Positions 36,852 to 46,028 of a stretch of 64,000 nucleotides of DNA are shown piece by piece. The number at the start of each line of letters is the position of its first letter. The stretch's first letter is position 1. The DNA comes from JAPOXR01 sp965214695 (lineage in GTDB: Bacteria; Pseudomonadota; Alphaproteobacteria; Rhodobacterales; Rhodobacteraceae): the NCBI GenBank assembly GCA_965214695.1, contig OZ243967.1:2790001-2854000 (forward strand). The letters are read 5' to 3'. The notes below the pieces were generated by a model. It was not told the origin of the DNA. It saw only the letters and a program-made list of their open reading frames with translations, and did no database searches. The position numbers were made by a program, and so were the translations under genes.

Positions 36852-37544
36852 GTGCTGGTGGCGTTCGAGGAAACGGGCAGGGAAGACGCGCTTGCAACAC
36901 TTGAGGCATTCATTGTCGCCGGGAAATACAGCCCTGGCGACAGATTGCCGTCCGAGAGGGAATTGATCGTAAAGCTCGACATGACCCGAACTCGATTGCG
37001 CCAGGCGCTTGACACGCTGGAGCACGAGGGCAAGATCTGGCGCCACGTCGGCAAGGGAACCTTCCTGGTCAGCGCCGGGGTCGACCGACTTGCCGACATC
37101 ACGCTTCAGGTCAGCCCCGCGCAGATGATGCGGGCGCGCCTCTTGCTTGAACCGGCCCTGGCACAGGAAGCGGCGATGAATGCGACCGCGGAAGACCTGG
37201 CCAGGATCAAGCTGAACCGGGATCGTGCGAGGGAGGCGTCAAGCTGGGATGACTACGAGGCGCGTGACGACCTGTTGCATCGCTCCATGGCGGAGGCGAC
37301 TGGAAACATCCTGCTTCTGTCAATCTTTGACCGGCTTAACCAGGTGCGACGGACAGTGGCCTGGAACACCGTTATTCGCGAGTCGCCAAGCCCTCCAACC
37401 AACCATCCGAGTTTTTCGGAGCATGATCGAATCGTCAATGCAATCGAGACAAGGAATCCCGTGTCGGCACAGGCGGCGATGCGCGACCACCTGGTCTCGG
37501 TTTCCGCTCGGCTATTCGGGGAGGCGTGTGTTTGGGCAGCGTGA
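36852..37544 (+). CDS. GntR/FadR-family transcriptional regulator
   Basis: 230 residues. The N-terminal winged helix (about 10-72) has the GntR pattern LEAFIVAGKYSPGDRLPSE, RELIVKLDMTRTRLRQALDTL and the wing HVGKGTFLV. The C-terminal all-helical FCD domain (FadR type) has RLLLEPALAQEAA, DLLHRSMAEATGN and SEHDRIVNAIETRN; its Asp and His residues bind metal in known members. GTG 36852 was preferred because GGAG (36841-36844) is seven bases upstream; an upstream TTG at 36804 lies inside the operator. The likely role is metabolite-responsive repression of itself, the divergent FAH-family gene and the downstream transporter. Confidence 0.88.
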   Translation: MLVAFEETGREDALATLEAFIVAGKYSPGDRLPSERELIVKLDMTRTRLRQALDTLEHEGKIWRHVGKGTFLVSAGVDRLADITLQVSPAQMMRARLLLEPALAQEAAMNATAEDLARIKLNRDRAREASSWDDYEARDDLLHRSMAEATGNILLLSIFDRLNQVRRTVAWNTVIRESPSPPTNHPSFSEHDRIVNAIETRNPVSAQAAMRDHLVSVSARLFGEACVWAA

Positions 37545-37613
37545 TGGCTCGCCGGCACATTCGCCAACCGGTGGAACAATGACTGCAGACTACATCAAAA
37601 AGGAGAAACCACG

Positions 37614-38585
37614 ATGTTGAAAATCCTGAAAGCCGTCGCCAGGACGATGACCTTGCCCATTGCCTTTGGGCTTTCCGTATCCGCAGTGCATGCGGACACG
37701 ATCCGCATCGCGCTCGCCGAGACGCCATCCGACGAACTCGCGGCATTCTTTGTTGCGCTCGACCGGGCCAGGGCAAATGGACTCGACTATGAATGGACCG
37801 CCTTTTCGGACGAGGAACTGGCCATCCAGGCCGTGTTGAGCGGACAGATGGACATCGGATTTGGCACGCCCTACGCGGCGATGCAGCGCGCGAAAGCGCC
37901 AATCCGGATCATTTTCCAGCTGTCAAAACTGAAGTTCTTCCCGGTCACCACCAAGAAATACAGTTCTCTCGAGGATTTGGACGGTGAGCCAATCTTGCTG
38001 CATTCGCGCGGTGGTGGCACCGATGCGATCGCAAATGTCATCGAAAGCAAGACCGGCATCATGTTTGGCGAACGGTCCTATGTGCCAGGTTCGGCAAATC
38101 GCGTCGTTGCGCTCGTGGCCGGACAAGCCGACGCCACCATCATTGACCTTTCCAACAAGAACAAGGTGATGCGTCAGCACGGAGACAAGTTCAACGTGTT
38201 GCCAATGTTCGAGGTTGAAGCCTCCGACGAGGCACTTTTCGCCAATTTGGACTGGATCCAGGACAATGAGGAGCAGGTTCAGATTTTCGTCAATGCGCTG
38301 CTGGGCGTATGGCAGGACATGAACGCCGACCCAATGATCGTTGCCCGTGAAACCGACCCGGACGGGCCCATTGGCCAGTTGCCGCCGGAAATTCTGGGCA
38401 GCCTGGACACCTTCTACAGCGAAGCGGTCGCTGGTGGCCTCTATGATGCCGATGGTGGTGGTCGCAAGGCGGCAATGGCCGACATTGAATGGTACAGCAA
38501 TGCCGGCCAGCTGGAAGGAGATCCGTCGACCTTGAACATCGAGGATTTCTGGTATCTGGCTCCACTTGACGCAGCCATGAACTGA
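37614..38585 (+). CDS. ABC transporter substrate-binding protein, SsuA/TauA/NMT1 type
   Basis: 323 residues with a signal peptide ending near VSAVHADT. The pattern fits nitrate/sulfonate/taurine-type or pyrimidine-precursor (THI5-like) binding proteins: RIALAETPSDELAAFFVALDR, LAIQAVLSGQMDIGFGTPYAAM, LEDLDGEPILLHSRGGG and ADATIIDLSNKNKVM. The ligand is not predictable. AAAAAGGAGA precedes ATG 37614. It follows the GntR gene by 69 bases and is followed by a strong hairpin, then two permease genes and an ATPase gene. Confidence 0.85.
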   Translation: MLKILKAVARTMTLPIAFGLSVSAVHADTIRIALAETPSDELAAFFVALDRARANGLDYEWTAFSDEELAIQAVLSGQMDIGFGTPYAAMQRAKAPIRIIFQLSKLKFFPVTTKKYSSLEDLDGEPILLHSRGGGTDAIANVIESKTGIMFGERSYVPGSANRVVALVAGQADATIIDLSNKNKVMRQHGDKFNVLPMFEVEASDEALFANLDWIQDNEEQVQIFVNALLGVWQDMNADPMIVARETDPDGPIGQLPPEILGSLDTFYSEAVAGGLYDADGGGRKAAMADIEWYSNAGQLEGDPSTLNIEDFWYLAPLDAAMN

Positions 38586-38591
38586 CTGCAT

Positions 38592-38615
38592 CGGCGGTGC
38601 CTCCGGGCACCGCCG
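38592..38615 (+). terminator. Intercistronic stem-loop after the SsuA-type gene
   Basis: CGGCGGTGCC and GGCACCGCCG form a perfect 10-bp stem with a TCCG tetraloop, seven bases after the stop. No T-run follows. It probably stabilises or attenuates the transcript. Confidence 0.7.
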
Positions 38616-38635
38616 CAACCTCTGGACGCGGCACC

Positions 38636-39400
38636 ATGATTCTGCATAGATCGCTTGTTCTCAAGATCCTGTCGGCGTTCGTTGTATTTGGCGCCTGGGA
38701 AATCGCCGGGCGCATTCCCGTGAGTTACGGGTTTCCAACCTTCTTCGAATCGATGGCCGCACTCGCCGACATGACAATGGATGGCAGGCTCCTTGATGCC
38801 TATGTGGATACGCTTCGTCCATTGGTCATCGGATTGATCATCTCGAGTTTCATCGGAATTGCCGTGGGCCTCTGGATTGGCCTCAGCTCCTGGTTCGACT
38901 GGCTGTTCTTGCCGATATTCATCGTCATGCAGGCGGCACCGCTTGCTGCCCTGATCCCGCTCCTGGTCATGGTCTACGGCATCGGAATCACTTCCAAGAT
39001 CTTTGTCGTCTGCATCATGGCCATGCCGGTCATCGTGCTGAACACGGCTGGGGGCGTTCGCAACACGCCGACAAACCTCAAGGAAATGGGATATTCCTTT
39101 CTTGGAGGCGAGCGGGATATCATAATGAAGGTCATCATCCCTTCCGCCTCTCCGATCATATTTTCTGGATTGCGGCTGGGTACCTCGGCAGGTTTCATTG
39201 GTGCCATTCTCTCCGAACTGAAGATAACCCCCACCGGGGTAGGCGATATCATCACCTACAGTCGATCAATCGCTGACTATGCCAGCATGTATGCTGCCAT
39301 TTTCTCGATAATTCTGCTCGCCGTGTGCTTCCTGAACGTGCTTGAACGAATAGAGCGCACGCTTTTTGAAGGGAATGTCCGTGGTTACGCATCAGACTGA
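38636..39400 (+). CDS. ABC transporter permease, SsuC/TauC type (first)
   Basis: 254 residues with about six transmembrane helices. The EAA-type cytoplasmic loop is NLKEMGYSFLGGERDIIMKV followed by IPSASPIIFSGLRLG, in the SsuC/TauC pattern. ATG 38636 was chosen. The end overlaps the start of the ATPase gene. It probably pairs with the permease at 40185-40937, since both lie in the same operon but differ in sequence. Confidence 0.85.
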   Translation: MILHRSLVLKILSAFVVFGAWEIAGRIPVSYGFPTFFESMAALADMTMDGRLLDAYVDTLRPLVIGLIISSFIGIAVGLWIGLSSWFDWLFLPIFIVMQAAPLAALIPLLVMVYGIGITSKIFVVCIMAMPVIVLNTAGGVRNTPTNLKEMGYSFLGGERDIIMKVIIPSASPIIFSGLRLGTSAGFIGAILSELKITPTGVGDIITYSRSIADYASMYAAIFSIILLAVCFLNVLERIERTLFEGNVRGYASD

Positions 39401-40181
39401 TGTTCCGCTGAACAAGCCCACCGAACCGCCCACCGCGGTCTCGGCGCGAAACATCTCGAAGAGCTACGGCGATGTCGAGGCATTGCGGGATCTGACGCTC
39501 CAGTTTCCAAGCGGTCAACTGACCTCGCTCCTCGGCCCGTCGGGATGCGGAAAGACCACGCTGCTGAAGATCATCGCCGGATTGCTGGAGCCAACAGCAG
39601 GCGAGGTCGAGGTCAATGGCCAGCCGGTTACCGGTCCTGGTCCCGATCGCGCGTTCGTGTTCCAGGATTTCGCGCTGCTTCCCTGGGCAAGCGTGATACG
39701 CAACGTGGCATTCGGGCTCGAGCTGCGCGGTGTCGCGGTTTCGGAACGTGAAGCAATTGCCGAAAAATACATTCAGAATGTCGGTCTCGCCGGCTTCGAA
39801 AAGAGCTTTCCGCACGAATTGTCCGGCGGTATGCGTCAGCGTGTGGGGCTTGCGCGTGCGCTTGCGGTTGACAGCCAGGTTCTCCTGATGGACGAACCGT
39901 TTTCGGCTGTTGACGAACAGACCCGACGCAAGTTCCAGGAGGATTTGCTTGGACTCGTTGCCGAGGAAAACAAGACCTTCCTGTTCGTTACCCATTCCAT
40001 CGAGGAAGCGGTGTACGTCTCTGACCAGATTGCCATCCTCCTGCCCCGCCCAAGCAGAGTGTCTGACATCATTCGACCAAGCGGTCTGCGCTCGAAAGAC
40101 GTGGCTGACATTCGCCGCGACCCGGAGTATCTGGACATTGTGGACCAGATCTGGGCTTCGCTCCGAAACTACGTGGAATAG
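39381..40181 (+). CDS. ABC transporter ATP-binding protein, SsuB/TauB type
   Basis: 266 residues. It has Walker A GPSGCGKTT, Q-loop FQDFALLPWASV, signature LSGGMRQRVGLARAL, Walker B VLLMDEPFSAVDEQ and switch VTHSIEEAVYVSD, typical of nitrate/sulfonate importers. GTG 39381 is preferred because AAGGGA lies six bases upstream; an ATG at 39375 sits directly on that site. It overlaps the first permease gene by 20 bases. Confidence 0.88.
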   Translation: MVTHQTDVPLNKPTEPPTAVSARNISKSYGDVEALRDLTLQFPSGQLTSLLGPSGCGKTTLLKIIAGLLEPTAGEVEVNGQPVTGPGPDRAFVFQDFALLPWASVIRNVAFGLELRGVAVSEREAIAEKYIQNVGLAGFEKSFPHELSGGMRQRVGLARALAVDSQVLLMDEPFSAVDEQTRRKFQEDLLGLVAEENKTFLFVTHSIEEAVYVSDQIAILLPRPSRVSDIIRPSGLRSKDVADIRRDPEYLDIVDQIWASLRNYVE

Positions 40182-40184
40182 ACC

Positions 40185-40937
40185 ATGTTGGTATACGGAT
40201 TCAGGTTACCCGGCATGTCATCGCTGATTCTCTGGGGATTGCTCTGGGAGGCCATTGGTCAATCCGGGGTTACCTTCTTCCTGCCTCCCTTGTCCGAAGT
40301 GCTCGCAACCCTATTCGAGATTATTGGCACGCCCGCATTTCAAAAGGCTCTCGCCGAGACCGCCCAGGCATTCCTTTCGGGCGTGTTCTTTGCCGTGGTC
40401 ATTGGAATTCCGGTTGGAATACTGATGGGCAAGAACCGGCTTGTCGACGAGTTGCTGCTGCCCTGGGTCAACATATTTCTCAGCGCACCATTGACGGCTC
40501 TGGTGCCGGTACTGATGGTCCTTTTCGGGTTCGGAATGAAGTCGATCATCATCACGACGACTCTGTTTGCAATCTGGATCATAATCCTCAATGCACGTGC
40601 TGGCGTGATGCAGATCAATCGATCACTGGTTGAGATGGCGAGCAGTTTCGGCGCATCCCCATGGGCGGCGTTCACCAAGGTCTATTTCTGGGCGGCATTG
40701 CCGGAAATCCTGGGCGGGGTTCGCATCGGTGTGATCCGCGCCGTCAAGGGAGTCATCATCGGCCAATTGCTGATTTCAATTGTCGGTTTCGGAGCCTTGT
40801 TCGAACTCTATTCCGCCAACTTCCTGATGTCGCATTTCTGGGCTGTCCTGGTCGTGCTCTTCGCGCTTGCCTTCACGATCTCCGAATTGCTGGCCAGTCT
40901 GGAGCGCCGTGTCGCCTACTACGCTGCAAGGCGATAG
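40185..40937 (+). CDS. ABC transporter permease, SsuC/TauC type (second)
   Basis: 250 residues with about six helices. The EAA loop is INRSLVEMASSFGASPWAAF followed by KVYFWAALPEILGGVRIG. It starts three bases after the ATPase stop. Most SsuABC-type systems use one permease as a homodimer; here two distinct permeases flank the ATPase, suggesting a heterodimeric channel. Confidence 0.86.
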   Translation: MLVYGFRLPGMSSLILWGLLWEAIGQSGVTFFLPPLSEVLATLFEIIGTPAFQKALAETAQAFLSGVFFAVVIGIPVGILMGKNRLVDELLLPWVNIFLSAPLTALVPVLMVLFGFGMKSIIITTTLFAIWIIILNARAGVMQINRSLVEMASSFGASPWAAFTKVYFWAALPEILGGVRIGVIRAVKGVIIGQLLISIVGFGALFELYSANFLMSHFWAVLVVLFALAFTISELLASLERRVAYYAARR

Positions 40938-40939
40938 GA

Positions 40940-40977
40940 GGCTCCAGGACCAGCTATGGGTCCCTGGTCAAGGAGCC
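40940..40977 (+). terminator. Imperfect hairpin after the second permease
   Basis: GGCTCC (40940-40945) pairs with GGAGCC (40972-40977), enclosing GGACC (40947-40951) and GGTCC (40959-40963). It begins two bases after the stop. It lacks a T-run, but its position suits an operon end. Confidence 0.35.
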
Positions 40978-41453
40978 CGGGCTCATGGCGGGTTGCCCGG
41001 ATTGTTCCGACGCCGGTCGGACGGGAAACCGGGTCAATCAGGGTAGCCTTCTCTTCCACGCAGACCTTTCCAGTTTCTGAATCCAACCGCTGCCCTGGCG
41101 TGCCGCCGGCATGGACGGCGGCAATATCGGCCAGCACCTCCCCGGTGGCGGGCAGATGCGCCTTCCGCTTGCCAAGGCGGCCGCACCTGGGCCGCGGGTT
41201 GACAATCGCAATGGACCGCACGTCCGGGAAGTCGGGGCCGGTTGTTGCCACTCACCGGGCCAAGGCCGAGGACGGTGCCGAGGCTCGATGTTGCCGTCTC
41301 GAGCGACGGTTGCCGCGCCGTGGCCAGCTTCGAGCCAGGCAGGGGGGCTCTGGCGACGATGGCGGCCAGCGCCGGCGACCGGGCCCGTCCCGATCGCACG
41401 CACCAGCTCGACCAGGGGCAAGATCGTGTCAGGGGACGCTGTCATTTACCTGC
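40978..41453. other. Intergenic region between convergent operons
   Basis: About 475 bases. Several overlapping GC-rich frames exist on the minus strand (40919-41251, 41034-41399, 41038-41445), but none shows a recognisable domain or a good ribosome binding site. A decayed gene is possible but not shown. Confidence 0.3.
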
Positions 41454-42599
41454 TTACAAGCTGGTCGGACGAAGGCGGCGGCATATGGGCAGGTTGCGGT
41501 CGAGCGGCAGGTCGACGCATCGCCGCTCCCGGGCCGCATGGTAGATGCCGGTCGCAAGTTCGAGTGAGCTGATGCCGTCATCGGCCGACGGAAGAGAGTT
41601 GCGAGACCCTTCAAGGCGATCGATCACGTCTTCGAAAAGTCCGGCAAACCCGTCCCTGGCATCTGGCATGGATGCGGCCTCGACCGCCCGGTCAAGGCGC
41701 CGCTGGTCTGCCGGGTCACGGGCCTGGAATGTCCAGCCATCACCGCCAATCGCATAGGGGGAGGTCCCGGACTCCACCGTCACCCGGTCAAATACCAGGC
41801 GCATGCGGGAGCAGTTTCGAGCCGACCCCAGGGTAATCGAGGAGGTGAGGAGTGTTCCTGATTTCGTGGTCATGCAGATTGCGGCGCAATCCTCGGTTTC
41901 AATCCGGTTGACGCGGGTATCCAGCATGGCGGCAACGCTGGCGACGGGCCCAAGAATTCGCCCGGCAAGATCATGGATGTGCATCGCATGGATCAGCACG
42001 GCACCGCCGAACTCGCCATCCCATGTCCCGCGCCAGGGCCGGGCATAGTACGCCTCATCACGACTCCAATGCGTCTCAAGGGTTGCCGCCAGGGGGCGGC
42101 CGGGAATGCCCTCTGCCTGCAACTTGTCGAGAATCCTGGCGCCGGCGCCATAGCGATACTGGAACACCGGAACCAGGAGCTGGCCAGCGGCGGCAGCGAC
42201 CGACGCAATCCGCTCGGCCTCCAGGAGGCTGCCCGCCATGGGTTTTTCGCAAACGACGTTCAGGCCGGCATGCAGCGCCTGTTTCGTCACCGGTGCATGC
42301 AAGGGTGGCGGCAGGCAGATGTCGACGATATCCGCATCAGCCTGCCGCAGGAAATCGTCCACGTCATGAAACACCCTGGCACCGCCGGCCAAGCTGGCCA
42401 GTTCCCTGGCGATTGCCGGGTCCTGGTCCACGATGGCCGTGATCGTCGCCCGGCCGCCAAGCGCCAGCCAGCCGGCAAGATGCTGCCTGCCGACGCCGCC
42501 GCCGAGGATCGCCACCCGCCACGGCACCGGGGGTTCATCCCGGCATCCCCGGTCCGAGACCCGTCCTGCATCAGGGGGCATTTCGGGTGTCGCCTGCAT
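41454..42599 (-). CDS. Gfo/Idh/MocA-family oxidoreductase (third in operon)
   Basis: About 381 residues. The N-terminal Rossmann fold has VAILGGGVGRQHLAGWLALGG, then DIVDICLPPPLHAPVTKQAL and the family motif EKPMAGS, whose Lys is catalytic in relatives. The C-terminal alpha/beta domain has GGAVLIHAMHIHDLAGRILG, with the His expected near the active site. Family members oxidise or reduce sugars, inositols or related polyols with NAD(P). The start is uncertain: ATG 42599 is used, within the end of the preceding gene, and ATG 42617 is possible. It is the last gene of a four-gene minus-strand operon. Confidence 0.85.
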   Translation of the reverse strand: MQATPEMPPDAGRVSDRGCRDEPPVPWRVAILGGGVGRQHLAGWLALGGRATITAIVDQDPAIARELASLAGGARVFHDVDDFLRQADADIVDICLPPPLHAPVTKQALHAGLNVVCEKPMAGSLLEAERIASVAAAAGQLLVPVFQYRYGAGARILDKLQAEGIPGRPLAATLETHWSRDEAYYARPWRGTWDGEFGGAVLIHAMHIHDLAGRILGPVASVAAMLDTRVNRIETEDCAAICMTTKSGTLLTSSITLGSARNCSRMRLVFDRVTVESGTSPYAIGGDGWTFQARDPADQRRLDRAVEAASMPDARDGFAGLFEDVIDRLEGSRNSLPSADDGISSLELATGIYHAARERRCVDLPLDRNLPICRRLRPTSL

Positions 42600-43602
42600 T
42601 CCCCAACCTTGCCGCAACCTGTTGTGCCCGGAGTGCCAATTCCATCACCTTGAAACAGTGAACGGAGGTCATCGCGGTCTCGGTGCGATGCAGCACATCA
42701 TTGGCAAGGTTACGAAAATATGGAAGCTCGGCCGAACTGGCATCCTCGTGGTGGCAGGTGTCGCCATTCACGATGAACAGGTGATCGCCTCCCGGGCGAC
42801 CGGCAACATCGACGTATTTCCGCAGTTCAATGTAGCCCTCGGTCCCCAGGATGGTCAGACGCCCGTCACCCCAGCTCGGAAGGGCGTCCGGGGTGAACCA
42901 GTCCACCCGGATGTAGCCCTGGCATCCGTCGCCACGCAGGAGAATTTCGCCGAAATCCTGCAGCCCCGGTTCATCCGGATGCGCAAAGTTGCCGACGGAT
43001 GCCGCCACGATTTCGGCATCGGGGGAGCCGGTGAATTCGAGAAACTGATCGATCTGGTGCGACCCGATGTCACAAAGCACCCCTCCGGTCTGGCCCTCAT
43101 CGAAAAACCAGCGCGGTCGTGTCGCCTTGTTGAGGCGATGAGGTCCAAGCCCGACCGTCTGCACCACCCGGCCGATTGCCCCGTCCCGGACCAACTCGAG
43201 TGCCCGGGTCACCGCCGGCACCTCGAATCGCTCCGAAAAATCAACTGACCAGATCCGGCCGGTCTCACCGGCAACGTTCCTGAGCCGGGAAAGCTGATCC
43301 AGGGTGGTGCAACCCGGCTTGTCGGACATGACATCCTTTCCCGCCAGCATGGCTTCGATGGCCCGTTCGGCCCGGCGAGCCGGAATGTCCGCAACGAGAA
43401 TCAGGTCGATGTCGGGGTCGTCGAGAAGCTGGTGCCTGTCACTGACCCTGGGAATTGCCGGAAAGCGCCTCTCCAGGCCGGCCACGGGATGTGGTTCCCC
43501 TTCGGTCCACCAGCCCTTGCAGGCGCAACCAAGCTCCAGCATACCGGCGAGCTGACCGTAGATGTGCCTGTGCTCGGCCCCGATGACGCCCAGTTTCAGC
43601 AT
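42571..43602 (-). CDS. Gfo/Idh/MocA-family oxidoreductase (second in operon)
   Basis: 343 residues from ATG 43602, overlapping the stop of the upstream gene by seven bases. The Rossmann start MLKLGVIGAEHRHIYGQLAG is followed by DLILVADIPARRAERAIEAM, the variant motif SDKPGCT in place of EKP, GGVLCDIGSHQIDQFLEFTG, and a C-terminal region with GDGRLTILGTEGYIELRKY. It differs clearly from the two neighbouring family members, so the three are not recent tandem copies. The substrate is unknown, probably a sugar, inositol or derivative brought in by the adjacent ABC transporter. Confidence 0.85.
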   Translation of the reverse strand: MLKLGVIGAEHRHIYGQLAGMLELGCACKGWWTEGEPHPVAGLERRFPAIPRVSDRHQLLDDPDIDLILVADIPARRAERAIEAMLAGKDVMSDKPGCTTLDQLSRLRNVAGETGRIWSVDFSERFEVPAVTRALELVRDGAIGRVVQTVGLGPHRLNKATRPRWFFDEGQTGGVLCDIGSHQIDQFLEFTGSPDAEIVAASVGNFAHPDEPGLQDFGEILLRGDGCQGYIRVDWFTPDALPSWGDGRLTILGTEGYIELRKYVDVAGRPGGDHLFIVNGDTCHHEDASSAELPYFRNLANDVLHRTETAMTSVHCFKVMELALRAQQVAARLGNAGDTRNAP

Positions 43603-44651
43603 GACCCGGCGGAGGCGGGCCTTCCGCCCGACAATTGCACGCGGACCCCGTCGGACGATGATCTCAGCATGGCCTCGATCAACCACTGCACCGCAACGGC
43701 ATCATCCCCTGCCACCTCCGGATCCCGGTTAGCCCGACACCGTTCGACGAATGACGTGATGAGATCCCGGTGCCAGTCGAACGGGAATGCCATCGGGTCC
43801 GAGCCGGCCCCACTGCCGGCCTCGGTGCCGAATGTCTCGACCTCCCGGTCGCGCCAGTGGATCGAGAGTGTGCCCGACTTCAGCACCGCGCTTGCATTGT
43901 CGCATTCGAGAGTGATCGATTCGGCTTCGCCCGGCCAGGCGGCGGTGGTGGCAATGACCGAACCGGCTGCGCCACTCTCGAACCGCAGGCCGGCGACCGC
44001 GAAATCCTCGGTTTCCATCCGGTGCAGGCCGGTCGTGGCAGCCAGGGCCTGCACCTGCGCCACCGGGCCGGCAAGGCTCAGCAGCAGGTCCAGGGTATGA
44101 ATGGCCTGGCTGATCAGGACACCGCCGCCATCCCGGGCGATGGTACCGCGGCCGGGTTCGTCATAGTAGCCCTGGTCGCGCCACCAGGGGATTTCGGCCC
44201 TCGCAAGCTCAATGGCGCCAAGCCGGCCCGATGCCAGCAATTCCGCAAGCCGGCGGGATGCCGGTCTGAACCGGTGCTGGAACACGACGCCCAGCCTGAC
44301 ACCGCGGCGACGGCAGGTCGCCACGATCTCCTCTGCAGCTTCCGGCGTGCGCTCAAGCGGCTTTTCGGCAAGGATGTGCTTGCCGGCGGCGGCGAACAGG
44401 TCAATCAATTCCCCGCGCTCGTTGGGAGGCGTTACCAGAATCACGCCATCGACATCGGCATCCTCCGCCAGCTCCTCCACCGTCGGCGCCGCAGGAAATC
44501 CGAATCGTGCTGCGAATGCCTCCCGGTTGGCCTGCCGGCGCGAGAAGATGCCGACCACCTTCAGATCGCCGGCGAGCGCCGTCAGCGCCCGCGCATGCGG
44601 CAGGGCAGCCATGCCGGTGCCAACAAGCGCCACCCCGAAGCGCCGGGTCAT
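43596..44651 (-). CDS. Gfo/Idh/MocA-family oxidoreductase (first in operon)
   Basis: 351 residues from ATG 44651, which overlaps the stop of the ABC ATPase gene by four bases. It has the Rossmann motif FGVALVGTGMAALPHARAL, DVDGVILVTPPNERGELIDL, the catalytic-site motif AEKPLERT and DGGGVLISQAIHTLDLLLSL, and resembles glucose-fructose or inositol dehydrogenase-like enzymes. NAD(P) binding is inferred from the GxGxxA pattern. Its coupling to the transporter ATPase suggests it acts early on the imported substrate. Confidence 0.87.
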   Translation of the reverse strand: MTRRFGVALVGTGMAALPHARALTALAGDLKVVGIFSRRQANREAFAARFGFPAAPTVEELAEDADVDGVILVTPPNERGELIDLFAAAGKHILAEKPLERTPEAAEEIVATCRRRGVRLGVVFQHRFRPASRRLAELLASGRLGAIELARAEIPWWRDQGYYDEPGRGTIARDGGGVLISQAIHTLDLLLSLAGPVAQVQALAATTGLHRMETEDFAVAGLRFESGAAGSVIATTAAWPGEAESITLECDNASAVLKSGTLSIHWRDREVETFGTEAGSGAGSDPMAFPFDWHRDLITSFVERCRANRDPEVAGDDAVAVQWLIEAMLRSSSDGVRVQLSGGRPASAGSC

Positions 44652-45724
44652 TCGGCCAGCCCATTGACGATGGCGTGGCCGCCGGTGTCGAAAAGGTGAA
44701 TGCATGTCCGGTCAAGCCGCAGGTGCAGCCGTTCACCCGGGCGAACCGGAAACTGGCCCGCCAACCGGACCGTCAATTGCGGGACTCCGGGGGCCGTGCA
44801 GTAGAAGTAGGTCTCGCCGCCCAGCTGTTCGGAGAAATCAACCCTGGCCTCGATGTCTGCATTCTCCGGATCGGTCACCTCGAGATGTTCCGGGCGAATG
44901 CCGAGTACGACTTCCTGCCCGTCATCAATTCCGGTCTCTTGACCGACGGCGATTCTGCCCGGACCCGCCAGCAGGCAGCCTGCATCCATGCGCACGTCAA
45001 ACAGGTTCATCTTCGGTGAGCCTATGAATCCGGCGACGAAGGTGTTTCTAGGTTCGTTGTAGAGGTCGAGCGGCCGGCCAGCCTGTTCCAGGACACCGTC
45101 CTGCAGCACGACGATCCGGCTTGCCAGCGTCATGGCCTCGGTCTGGTCATGGGTGACATAGATCATGGTGCCGCCGATCTTGTCGTAGAGCGCCGATAGC
45201 TCCTTGCGCATGGTAACCCTCAACTCGGCATCGAGGTTTGACAGCGGCTCGTCGAACAGGAACGCCTTGGGTGCCCGCACGATTGCCCTGCCGATGGCAA
45301 CCCGTTGCCGTTGACCGCCCGAGAGCTCCTTTGGCCGGCGATTCAGCAGTGGCGTGATCTGCAGCATCTCCGCTGCCTCCGTCACCACCCGGTCGATCTC
45401 CTTTCTCGGCAGTTTCGAGTTTTCGAGGCCGAACGCCATGTTTTTGTACACCGACATGTGCGGATAGAGGGCGTAGGACTGGAACACCATTGCCAGGCCA
45501 CGCTCCGACGCCGAGACATGCCGAACGGAGGCGCCGTCAATCAGGATGTCGCCGCTGGTGGCGTCTTCCAGGCCGGCGATAATCCTGAGCAGCGTTGACT
45601 TCCCGCAGCCCGAAGGCCCGACGAAGACCACGAATTCTCCACTCTCGACGCACAGGTTTATCCCGTGGATAACTTCCGAATCGCCAAACGATTTCCGGAC
45701 ATCCCTGAGAACAATTTCTGTCAT
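44648..45724 (-). CDS. Sugar ABC transporter ATP-binding protein, UgpC/MalK type
   Basis: 358 residues. It has Walker A GPSGCGKST, Q-loop FQSYALYPHMSV, signature LSGGQRQRVAIGRAI, Walker B FLFDEPLSNLDAELR and switch YVTHDQTEAMTLA. The C-terminal TOBE-type regulatory region is about residues 235-355 (VVLGIRPEHLEV). This layout belongs to the MalK/UgpC/MsmK group, which drives carbohydrate importers. It is divergent from the binding-protein gene at 46029 and almost certainly serves the two permeases at 47393-49472. Confidence 0.92.
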   Translation of the reverse strand: MTEIVLRDVRKSFGDSEVIHGINLCVESGEFVVFVGPSGCGKSTLLRIIAGLEDATSGDILIDGASVRHVSASERGLAMVFQSYALYPHMSVYKNMAFGLENSKLPRKEIDRVVTEAAEMLQITPLLNRRPKELSGGQRQRVAIGRAIVRAPKAFLFDEPLSNLDAELRVTMRKELSALYDKIGGTMIYVTHDQTEAMTLASRIVVLQDGVLEQAGRPLDLYNEPRNTFVAGFIGSPKMNLFDVRMDAGCLLAGPGRIAVGQETGIDDGQEVVLGIRPEHLEVTDPENADIEARVDFSEQLGGETYFYCTAPGVPQLTVRLAGQFPVRPGERLHLRLDRTCIHLFDTGGHAIVNGLAE

Positions 45725-46028
45725 TCAAATCGCCCTGGCCCATGATTTTTTCCGACCGCGGATACGCCATTTTCCCGTCCTTGAACAGGGGCGCCGCCTT
45801 CCGCGAGGCGATGAATGGTGGAAAACCGCCGATGGCGGTCCTGGCCGTCCGCCAGGCGGTGAAGGCCGTCAGACCCTCCAGTTCCGGGCTTCAAACCGGG
45901 TCGGCCCGTGCGTCTGGCTGGCCGGAACAGGGCGCCGCCGTTGCTTCCTGTCCGGGTTGAACCCGACGGTTTTATTTGAAAGGTATGACTCTCCAAATCC
46001 TGACAATCCAGAAAGGGGAGACCTCAAG
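45725..46028. other. Divergent intergenic region of the sugar locus
   Basis: 304 bases between the divergent ATPase and binding-protein genes; it should hold promoters for both. I found no convincing -35/-10 pair. The reading frame of the plus-strand gene stays open across it, but without a signal peptide or ribosome binding site. Confidence 0.4.

Noticed and set aside
40919..41445. Decayed gene on the minus strand between the two operons
   Set aside because: Several frames could be joined by shifts, but none resembled a family I know, so the evidence is too thin.
45546..46028. Extended N-terminus of the sugar-binding protein
   Set aside because: The frame is open, but the signal peptide and AAAGGGGAG site place the start at 46029.
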